From Pseudomonadota bacterium (GTDB lineage: Bacteria > Desulfobacterota > Desulfobaccia > Desulfobaccales > 0-14-0-80-60-11): a stretch of 15,761 nt of DNA. The stretch lies in assembly GCA_018897875.1 (NCBI GenBank), contig JAHIKF010000308.1, positions 1-15,761 of the forward strand, read 5' to 3'. Under the pieces are notes generated by a model, which made no database searches, was not told the DNA's origin, and saw only the letters and a program-made list of their open reading frames with translations. A program made the position numbers and the translations under genes. Positions 5,403 through 11,595 of this stretch are shown here, one piece after another. Within the stretch, counting starts at the first letter, position 1. Each line of letters starts with the position of its first letter.

Positions 5403-7250
5403 ATGCCCGAGGCGCAAAAGTTGGAGCACCTGAAAAAACTGGCCGCCCTGATGCGCTATCATATCCTCACCATGACCACCCAGGCCGGGTCCGGCCACCC
5501 CACATCGTCGTTGTCGGCCACCGAACTGATGGCCGGCCTCATGTTCGGGTCCATCTTCCGGTACGACCTGGACCACCCCGAGCACCCCAACAACGACCGG
5601 CTCATCTTTTCCAAGGGGCACGCCACGCCACTTTTTTATACTTTGTGGGCCATGGCCGGCAAGCTGACGGCTGCGGAACTCATGACCTACCGGCATTTCG
5701 GCAGCCCCCTGGAAGGCCACCCCACCATGAGCTTCCGCTATACCGAGGCGGCCACCGGCTCCCTGGGGCAGGGCCTGTCCATCGGCTTGGGGCTGGCTTT
5801 GAACGGCAAGTACCTGGATAAGCTGCCTTACACCACCTACGTGCTCTTAGGCGACAGCGAGATGGCCGAGGGCTCCCAGTGGGAGACCATGCAGCTGGCG
5901 GCCCACTATAAGCTGGACAACCTGGTGGGCGTTCTGGACGTCAACCGCCTGGGCCAGCGGGGCGAAACCCTGTACGGCCACGACCTCATGGCCTACGAGA
6001 ACCGCATCGCCGCGTTTGGCTGGGAGACCATTTTAGTTGACGGCCACTCCTTCCCCCAGGTTCTGGCGGCGTATGAGCAGGCTATGACCGTGACCGGCAA
6101 GCCCGTCATGATCATCGCCAGGACCATCAAGGGCAAAGGGGTGTCGTTCCTGGCGGACAAGAACGGCTGGCACGGCAAGACCCTGAGCCCGGCAGAGCTG
6201 GAGCGGGCCCTGCCGGAGTTGGGCCCGGTGGATCAAGCGGTCCGGGGGGTGGTGAGCCGGCCCGAAGACCTGAAACCGGATAGGGTGGCGCCCCAACCCG
6301 CCGGGAAACTGGCCTATGAGCCGGGCGCGGCCGTGGCTACCCGGAAGGCTTACGGCAACGCCTTAAAACGGCTCTATCCCCAGTTTCCCAACCTGGTGAG
6401 CCTGGATGCCGAGGTGAGCAACTCCACCTATGCCGAGATCTTCGGGGACGCCTATCCCCAAAAATTTTTCGAAATGTACATCGCCGAGCAAAACATGGTG
6501 GGCGCCGGGCTAGGCCTGGCCACCCGGGGCAAAATTCCCTTTGTTTCCACTTTCGCAGCCTTTTTCTCCCGGGCCTTCGACCAGATCCGCATGAGCCAGT
6601 ACTCCGAGCCCAACCTCAAGTTTTGCGGCTCCCACGCCGGGGTCTCCATCGGCGAAGACGGGCCGTCCCAGATGGGCCTGGAGGACCTGGCCATGTTCCG
6701 GGCGATTTTGGACAGCGTGGTGCTCTACCCGGCCGACGCCGTGTCTACGGAGCGCCTGGTGGAGGCCGCCCTAAAACACCACGGCATCGTCTATATCCGC
6801 ACCAGCCGCATGGCCACCCCCATCATCTACGACCCCGAGGAGGAATTTCCCCTGGGCGGCTGCAAGGTGGTGCGCCAGAGCGACAACGACCTGGTCACGG
6901 TCATCGGCGCCGGCGTTACCCTGTTCGAGGCCCTGGCCGCCTACGAAGAATTGCGGCAAGAAGGCATTAACATCCGGGTCATCGATCTCTACAGCGTTAA
7001 GCCGGTGGACGCGGCCACCTTAATGGCGGCCGCCAAAGCCACCCAAGGCCTCATCACCGTGGAAGACCATTATCCCGCCGGCGGCATCGGCGAGGCGGTG
7101 ATGGCGGCGCTGGCTCCCAACCCGGTGCGCCTCTATTCCCTGGCGGTGACCAAAAAGCCTAAAACCGGGAAGCCGGCGGAACTCCTGGATTACGAGGACA
7201 TCTCCCGGAGCGCCATCGTCAGGCTGGTGAAGCAAATCAAATCAGGGTGA
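5403..7250 (+). CDS. tkt: Transketolase (single-chain, animal-like type)
   Basis: This 615-residue thiamine-diphosphate enzyme moves two-carbon units between ketose and aldose phosphates in the pentose phosphate pathway. The TPP/Mg motif starts at GDSEMAEG (residues 150-157) and ends at Asn181 in LDVNRLGQ. Active-site His32 (GSGHPTSS), His73 (SKGHA) and catalytic Glu362 (IAEQNMVG) are visible, with FCGSHAGVSIGEDGPSQMG at 408-425. Length and stretches such as TRKAYG, STFAAFFSRAFDQIRMSQ and VEDHYPAGGIGEAV resemble the 620-residue vertebrate transketolase more than the 660-residue E. coli enzyme. I chose the ATG at 5403 because AGGAGGAAG lies six bases upstream; upstream codons lie in repeats. 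It heads the co-oriented carbohydrate cluster, 116 bases before rpiB. Confidence 0.95.
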   Translation: MPEAQKLEHLKKLAALMRYHILTMTTQAGSGHPTSSLSATELMAGLMFGSIFRYDLDHPEHPNNDRLIFSKGHATPLFYTLWAMAGKLTAAELMTYRHFGSPLEGHPTMSFRYTEAATGSLGQGLSIGLGLALNGKYLDKLPYTTYVLLGDSEMAEGSQWETMQLAAHYKLDNLVGVLDVNRLGQRGETLYGHDLMAYENRIAAFGWETILVDGHSFPQVLAAYEQAMTVTGKPVMIIARTIKGKGVSFLADKNGWHGKTLSPAELERALPELGPVDQAVRGVVSRPEDLKPDRVAPQPAGKLAYEPGAAVATRKAYGNALKRLYPQFPNLVSLDAEVSNSTYAEIFGDAYPQKFFEMYIAEQNMVGAGLGLATRGKIPFVSTFAAFFSRAFDQIRMSQYSEPNLKFCGSHAGVSIGEDGPSQMGLEDLAMFRAILDSVVLYPADAVSTERLVEAALKHHGIVYIRTSRMATPIIYDPEEEFPLGGCKVVRQSDNDLVTVIGAGVTLFEALAAYEELRQEGINIRVIDLYSVKPVDAATLMAAAKATQGLITVEDHYPAGGIGEAVMAALAPNPVRLYSLAVTKKPKTGKPAELLDYEDISRSAIVRLVKQIKSG

Positions 7251-7269
7251 TAGAATGGGGATGATGGCT

Positions 7270-7298
7270 GTAGGGGCGGGTTTAAAACCCGCCCCTAC
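7270..7298. repeat. GTAGGGGCGGG-type palindrome, perfect
   Basis: GTAGGGGCGGGTTT (7270-7283) and AAACCCGCCCCTAC (7285-7298) are perfect 14-bp arms around one A. It begins 20 bases after the transketolase stop. The same design with compensatory changes recurs at 10282-10312. In RNA it would form a very stable hairpin between tkt and rpiB. Confidence 0.85.
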
Positions 7299-7317
7299 GA
7301 ACGGTTCTGAGTTTTCA

Positions 7318-7341
7318 GTAGGGTGCCCCGGCGCACCCTGC
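7318..7341. repeat. GTAGGGTGC-type palindrome
   Basis: GTAGGGTGC (7318-7326) and GCACCCTGC (7333-7341) pair over nine positions with one G-T pair around CCCGGC. It shares the GTAGGG end with the preceding palindrome, 19 bases away, and lies 25 bases before rpiB, so the tkt-rpiB junction carries two hairpins in tandem. Confidence 0.65.
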
Positions 7342-7366
7342 CCATTAATCAGAGAAAGGGAAAACC

Positions 7367-7825
7367 ATGCGAGTGGGCATCGCCGCGGATCACGGTGGCT
7401 TCGAACTGAAGGAACAACTGAAGCAGGAACTCAAGACCCTGGGCCATGAGGTGGTGGACTACGGCGCCCATGAGTACGCCCCCCAGGACGACTACCCCGA
7501 TTTGGTGGTGCCCCTGGCCCGGGCGGTGGCCCAAGGCGAGGTGGAGCGAGGGCTGGCTTTTTGCGGCAGCGGCGTGGGCGCCAGCGTGGCGGCGAACAAG
7601 GTGCCGGGAGTGCGGGCGGCCCTGATCACCGACCCCTACTCCGCCCACCAGGGGGTGGAAGACGACGACATGAACATCATGTGCCTGGGGGGTCGGGTAA
7701 CCTGTTATGCCCTGGCCTGGGAGTTGATCCAAACCTTCCTGAAGGCCAGCTTCAAGGGGGTGGACCGGTTCAAACGCCGCCTCGATAAAATCAAGGCCCT
7801 GGAAAAACAGGAGCAACCGGTATGA
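7367..7825 (+). CDS. rpiB: Ribose-5-phosphate isomerase B (RpiB/LacA/LacB family)
   Basis: This 152-residue enzyme interconverts ribulose- and ribose-5-phosphate. Family marks are AADHGGFELK (Asp8, His9), DDYPDLV (41-47), FCGSGVGAS with Cys66, which corresponds to the E. coli catalytic base, and AANKVPGVRAAL (75-86). The usual HNDxN motif, whose His opens the sugar ring in E. coli RpiB, reads DDDMN here (residues 99-103). A His94 occurs close by in YSAHQG. This marks a subfamily whose ring-opening residue must differ, and the substrate could be a related sugar phosphate, although the neighbours support ribose-5-phosphate. The start has AAAGGG six bases upstream. A gap of 39 bases separates it from gnd, the tightest junction of the cluster. 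Confidence 0.88.
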   Translation: MRVGIAADHGGFELKEQLKQELKTLGHEVVDYGAHEYAPQDDYPDLVVPLARAVAQGEVERGLAFCGSGVGASVAANKVPGVRAALITDPYSAHQGVEDDDMNIMCLGGRVTCYALAWELIQTFLKASFKGVDRFKRRLDKIKALEKQEQPV

Positions 7826-7864
7826 AAGCCAATATTGGCAGATAGAGGTCAGCGGAGATTTTTT

Positions 7865-9283
7865 ATGACCCAGCAGGGTTGCGACATCGGCTTGATCGGT
7901 CTGGGGACCATGGGGCGCAATTTTGTCCTGAACCTGGCGGACCACGGGTTTGCCGTGGCGGTGTATAACCGCACCGCCGAGAAGACCAAGGACTTCATGG
8001 ACAACGAGGTGGGCGCCCGCCCCATCCAGGCTGGATATGACCTGCAAGAGTTTATCGGTCTCCTGCGCCAGCCCCGGGCCCTCATCCTGCTGGTGGCGGC
8101 CGGCGCCCCGGTGGATGCGGTGCTCCGGGAACTTTGGCCGTTGCTGTCGCCCGGCGATCTCGTCATTGACGGCGGCAACTCCCATTTCACCGATACCAAC
8201 CGGCGCGGCAGATTCCTGTCCGGGAAACAGCTCAACTTTATGGGCCTGGGAGTCTCCGGCGGGGAAGCCGGGGCCCGCTATGGCCCCAGCCTGATGCCCG
8301 GCGGCTCCCGGGAGGGCTACGACCGGGTGGGTCCCATGCTGGAGGCGGCTGCGGCCCGGGTCAAGGGCGAGCCCTGCGTCGCCTACCTGGGGCCGCGCTC
8401 TGCCGGCCACTACGTCAAGATGGTCCACAACGGCATCGAGTACGGCCTCATGGAACTGATCGTCGAGACCTATGATCTGTTCAAGCGGGGGCTGGGGCTG
8501 ACGCCGGCCGAGCTGGCCTCCATCTATGACCGCTGGAACCGGGAGGAGCTCAACTCCTTCCTGGTGGGAATCACCGCCAAGATCTTTACCCGGCAGGATG
8601 ACCGCACCGGCAAGCCCCTGATCGACCTGATCCTGGACAAGGCCAAGCAAAAAGGCACCGGCATGTGGACCTCCTGGGATGCCATGGACCTGCAGGTGGG
8701 GACGCCTACCATCGACGCGGCGGTGGTCATGCGGGACATGTCGGGTTACAAGGAGGAACGGCTGGCGGCGTCCCAGGTCCTGGCCGGGCCCTGCCAAACC
8801 TTTAAGGGAGATCGGCAGCGCTGCATCGGCCAGGTGAAAAACGCCCTATACGCCGGCATGATCGCGACCTACGCTCAGGGCCTGGCCCTGCTCCAAAAGG
8901 CCTCCGCCACGTATGACTATGGCCTGGACCTGGAGGCCGTGGCCCGCATCTGGCGGGGCGGCTGCATCATCCGGGCGGCCCTCCTGGAAGACATCCGCTC
9001 CGCCTACAAGACCAAAGCGGAGTTGCCCAACCTCCTCATGGACCCCCACTTGGGCAAGGAATTCCTAAGCCGGGAGGCGGACTTGCGGGAAGTGGTGCAG
9101 ATGGCCGCCGCCCTGGGGCTGCCGGCCCCGGGCCTGATGGCGACCCTAAGCTACTTCGACGCCTACCGCAGCGCCGTGCTGCCGGGCAACCTGATCCAGG
9201 CCCAACGGGACTTCTTCGGGGCGCATACCTACGAGCGCCTGGACGCCCCCGGCGCTTTCCACACCGAGTGGGAGGAGGAGTGA
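7865..9283 (+). CDS. gnd: 6-phosphogluconate dehydrogenase, decarboxylating (NADP type)
   Basis: This 472-residue enzyme oxidises and decarboxylates 6-phosphogluconate to ribulose-5-phosphate. The N-terminal dinucleotide fold carries GLIGLGTMG (residues 9-17) and YNRT (34-37), where the Arg suggests NADP. Substrate motifs are IDGGNSHF (101-108), GVSGGEAGARYGPSLMPGG (129-147) and the catalytic GHYVKMVHNGIEYG (181-194), with Lys185, His188 and Asn189. The C-terminus has QAQRDFFGAHTYERLD, as in the full-length E. coli-type family, so the enzyme is complete. GCGGAGA (7852-7858) supports the ATG at 7865 over an in-frame TTG at 7835. It is followed by lactonase after a 269-base gap that contains a repeat. 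Confidence 0.95.
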   Translation: MTQQGCDIGLIGLGTMGRNFVLNLADHGFAVAVYNRTAEKTKDFMDNEVGARPIQAGYDLQEFIGLLRQPRALILLVAAGAPVDAVLRELWPLLSPGDLVIDGGNSHFTDTNRRGRFLSGKQLNFMGLGVSGGEAGARYGPSLMPGGSREGYDRVGPMLEAAAARVKGEPCVAYLGPRSAGHYVKMVHNGIEYGLMELIVETYDLFKRGLGLTPAELASIYDRWNREELNSFLVGITAKIFTRQDDRTGKPLIDLILDKAKQKGTGMWTSWDAMDLQVGTPTIDAAVVMRDMSGYKEERLAASQVLAGPCQTFKGDRQRCIGQVKNALYAGMIATYAQGLALLQKASATYDYGLDLEAVARIWRGGCIIRAALLEDIRSAYKTKAELPNLLMDPHLGKEFLSREADLREVVQMAAALGLPAPGLMATLSYFDAYRSAVLPGNLIQAQRDFFGAHTYERLDAPGAFHTEWEEE

Positions 9284-9335
9284 GTAGGCCATGGCCTCTG
9301 ATACGAAGTTGCAGTCAAAAAACTATGAAAATTCA

Positions 9336-9416
9336 TGTCATTCTGAACGGAGCGCAGCGCAGTGAAGAATCTCGGCGGCTTTAAAGGAGAGATTCTTCGC
9401 TGCGCTCAGAATGACA
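9336..9416. repeat. TCATTCTGA-type imperfect inverted repeat element
   Basis: The ends TGTCATTCTGA (9336-9346) and TCAGAATGACA (9406-9416) are inverted copies, as are GAAGAATCTC (9364-9373) and GAGATTCTTC (9389-9398). GC-rich inner blocks (AGCGCAGCG and CGCTGCGCT) also pair. This 81-bp foldback without coding capacity resembles a dispersed element seen in many bacterial genomes. It lies between gnd and pgl. Confidence 0.75.
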
Positions 9417-9453
9417 AAAATAGTCTTTTGATCGCTCATTGGTATGAAATTGC

Positions 9454-9541
9454 GGCGACCCGCATGGCCCAAGGCGGCCACCATCGGGTGACCCCCGCCT
9501 TTCTCCAATGCCAGGAAGACCAGCCCGTCTGCCGGGTCGCC
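9454..9541. repeat. Separated GGCGACCCG/CGGGTCGCC inverted repeat
   Basis: GGCGACCCG (9454-9462) and CGGGTCGCC (9533-9541) are perfect 9-bp inverted copies 70 bases apart. They repeat the core of the palindrome at 3859-3887. It may be a palindrome interrupted by unrelated sequence, or two half-elements. The right arm ends 11 bases before the lactonase start. Confidence 0.45.
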
Positions 9542-9552
9542 ACGGTTCAGCC

Positions 9553-10272
9553 ATGATCGACGTGTATCCCGACTTGGAGTCACTGAGCCGGGCCGCCGCA
9601 GCTTTGCTGGTGAGGCAGGCGAATCTGGCCGTGGCCGCCCGGGGCCGGTTCAGCGTGGCCCTCGCGGGCGGCGCCACCCCCCGGCGCACCTATGAACTGC
9701 TGGCCGCCCCGCCGCTTAAGGATCAGGCGCCCTGGGACCGGATGCACGTCTTCTGGGGGGACGAGCGCTGCGTGCCCCTAAACGACTCCCGGAGCAACGC
9801 CCGCCTGGCGAAGGAAGCCTGGCTGGACCACGTGCCCATCCCCGGCACCCAGATTCACCCGATGAACTGCGCCCCCGACCCGGCCGCGGCGGCCCGGCAG
9901 TATGAGGCGCAGCTCCGGGAGTTCTTTGCCGGGCAGCCACCCCGGCTGGATCTGGTCCTCCTGGGCCTGGGGCATGACGGCCACACCGCCTCGCTGTTCC
10001 CGGGCACCGCGGTGCTTAAGGAGGGCGAGCGCTGGGCCGCGCCGGTCTACCTGGCCGAGGCCGACCTCCACCGGGTCACGCTGACGGCCCCCCTGATCAA
10101 CCAGGCGGCGGTGGTGGCCTTTCTGGTGGCGGGAGGCGCCAAGGCCGGGGTCTTACGGGAAGTGCTGCATGGTCCTCGGGACCCGGCGCGCCTGCCGGCC
10201 CAACTCATCCAGCCGCAAACCGGGGAACTGCGCTGGCTGGCGGATCTTGCGGCCGCAGGCTCTTTACCGTGA
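9553..10272 (+). CDS. pgl: 6-phosphogluconolactonase
   Basis: This 239-residue enzyme hydrolyses 6-phosphogluconolactone to 6-phosphogluconate, the step before Gnd. It has the DevB-type signature: VALAGGATPRRTYELL (residues 35-50), FWGDERCVP (67-75) followed by SNARLAKEAWLDHVPIP, then LLGLGHDGHTASLFPG (136-151) and RVTLTAPLINQA (174-185). His141 and His144 of the GHDGH motif are present. I chose the ATG at 9553 because the protein then begins IDVYPDLESLSRAAAALL, as family members do. No clear Shine-Dalgarno site precedes it, so it may depend on upstream translation or start weakly; the ATG at 9508 is no better supported. Its stop codon lies inside the first unit of a tandem duplication (10263-10335). 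Confidence 0.9.
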   Translation: MIDVYPDLESLSRAAAALLVRQANLAVAARGRFSVALAGGATPRRTYELLAAPPLKDQAPWDRMHVFWGDERCVPLNDSRSNARLAKEAWLDHVPIPGTQIHPMNCAPDPAAAARQYEAQLREFFAGQPPRLDLVLLGLGHDGHTASLFPGTAVLKEGERWAAPVYLAEADLHRVTLTAPLINQAAVVAFLVAGGAKAGVLREVLHGPRDPARLPAQLIQPQTGELRWLADLAAAGSLP

Positions 10273-10335
10273 AAGTTCAGTTGTAGTGGCGGGTTTAAAA
10301 CCCGCCACTACAGGGGCTTTCATGCTTAGGGGTGG
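10263..10335. repeat. Tandem duplication unit 1 with GTAGTGGCGGG palindrome
   Basis: The unit runs from the last three sense codons of pgl (TTTACCGTGAAAG) to TTTCATGCTTAGGGGTGG. Inside it TGTAGTGGCGGGTTT (10282-10296) and AAACCCGCCACTACA (10298-10312) are perfect 15-bp arms around one A. Compared with the palindrome at 7270, one G in the left arm is T and the matching C in the right arm is A, so pairing is kept. Confidence 0.75.
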
Positions 10336-10356
10336 TCAATTCTGCGGCTATGAACG

Positions 10357-10428
10357 TTTCCCGTGAAAGTCCACCCGTAGGGGCGGTGAGCGCACCGCCC
10401 CTACAAGGAATTTCATGCTTGGGGGTGG
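10357..10428. repeat. Tandem duplication unit 2 with GTAGGGGCGGTG palindrome
   Basis: The flanks TTTCCCGTGAAAG and TTTCATGCTTGGGGGTGG repeat those of unit 1 almost exactly, but the enclosed palindrome differs. GTAGGGGCGGTG (10377-10388) and CACCGCCCCTAC (10393-10404) are perfect 12-bp arms around AGCG. The rest of the pgl-rpe gap, 10429-10667, holds no gene or strong signal I can support. Confidence 0.75.
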
Positions 10429-10667
10429 CCCCAAACGGCCATGGTGGTTTAGCCCAGGACGGCAGCTCGGTCCAGGCCTGAACCGGGGAATAATCATGGG
10501 CGTCAAGGGTACCGGTCCACCTCCCTTGACCTCGCGCCCTGGAAACACGTTTTTCAGGATAAAAATTCTCTTCGGACGTCATTCCTGCCTTGATTTTTTC
10601 TTGATACCGGGAGAAAGTTGACCTTGAGACCATAGCCTTCGGTGTGCATGAAAAAACTGGAGCCCTC

Positions 10668-11321
10668 ATGAGAAAACTTTCAGCCTCGATTTTATCGGCG
10701 GATTTCGGCCGGCTGGCGGAGCATGTCCGTGAAGCGGAGCAGGCCGGGGTCGACTGGATTCACGTGGATGTTATGGACGGGCATTTCGTCCCCAATCTCA
10801 CCATCGGCCCGGCGGTGACCCGGGCCATTCGCCGGGCTACCGCGCTCCCCCTGGATGTCCACCTGATGATCAGCAATCCCGAGCGCTATGTCGAGGCCTT
10901 TGTGGAGGCCGGGGCCGATTGGTTGGGCATCCACGTGGAAGCCACCGTGCACCTGGAACGGCTCATCCAGCAGATCAAGGATACCGGCGCCAAAGCCGCG
11001 GTGACCCTGAACCCCGCCACGCCCTTAAACTGCCTGGAATACGTCCTCAAAGACGTGGATATGGTCCTGTTGATGACCGTGAACCCCGGCTTTTCCGGCC
11101 AGAAGTTCATCCGGGGCGTCCTCCCCAAGATTCGGCGCCTGCGCCAGATGATCGACGAACAGAAATTGGATGTCCTCATCCAGGTGGACGGCGGGGTGGC
11201 AACCGACACCGTCAGCGACATCGTCGCCGCCGGGGCCGACGTCCTGGTCTCCGGCTCCGGCCTCTTTAACGACAAGCCTGTGGCGGAAAACGTGCGGCAG
11301 CTGCGGGAGTTAATGAAATAG
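10668..11321 (+). CDS. rpe: Ribulose-phosphate 3-epimerase
   Basis: This 217-residue TIM-barrel enzyme interconverts ribulose-5-phosphate and xylulose-5-phosphate, supplying transketolase. All metal and acid-base residues are visible: SASILSADF (residues 5-13), His32 and Asp34 in IHVDVMDGHFVPN (31-43), His65 in DVHLMI, MTVNPGFSGQKFI (136-148), Asp174 in IQVDGGV and the phosphate-binding GSGLF near the end. Length is normal for the family. I chose the ATG at 10668, with GGAG five bases upstream, because an in-frame GTG at 10644 would add eight residues before the conserved start. A 395-base gap with two palindromes separates it from pgl, so it may have its own promoter, though I see no convincing one. 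Confidence 0.93.
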   Translation: MRKLSASILSADFGRLAEHVREAEQAGVDWIHVDVMDGHFVPNLTIGPAVTRAIRRATALPLDVHLMISNPERYVEAFVEAGADWLGIHVEATVHLERLIQQIKDTGAKAAVTLNPATPLNCLEYVLKDVDMVLLMTVNPGFSGQKFIRGVLPKIRRLRQMIDEQKLDVLIQVDGGVATDTVSDIVAAGADVLVSGSGLFNDKPVAENVRQLRELMK

Positions 11322-11404
11322 CTGGGCTGATAATCAGGCTAATTTAGTGTTTAATAATCAACAAGACCTGAAATCATGCCGGAAAGGTACGAATTGGGAG
11401 ATGT

Positions 11405-11492
11405 AAATCCTCCTTTCCTAAAGGGGGATTGAGGGGGATTATCGGGAGGTTATTTATAATCCCCCTGCCCCCCTTTACAATAGGGGGTAAAT
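11405..11492. repeat. CCCCCTT-type inverted repeat element, second copy
   Basis: AAAGGGGGATTGAGGGGG with ATTAT (11420-11442) is inverted relative to ATAATCCCCCTGCCCCCC with TTT (11456-11476). Flanking blocks AAATCCTCCTTT and TAGGGGGTAAAT extend the inversion. It is related to the element at 5090-5181 with the halves in the opposite order. A perfect TATAAT at 11455-11460 faces the phosphofructokinase gene, but no suitable -35 lies 16-18 bases upstream. Confidence 0.65.
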
Positions 11493-11595
11493 AAAATGCC
11501 TTCCCAAGGTTATTTTATTTACGAAACGCATCATTTTGATAAATCGCAGCATAAAATCATACCTACGGTAACCGGAATCGGGAAGGAGGGTTGTA

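Noticed and set aside
7349..8797. Long open frame on the minus strand opposite rpiB and gnd
   Set aside because: It is a His/Gly/Pro-rich shadow of high-GC genes with well-supported motifs on the plus strand.
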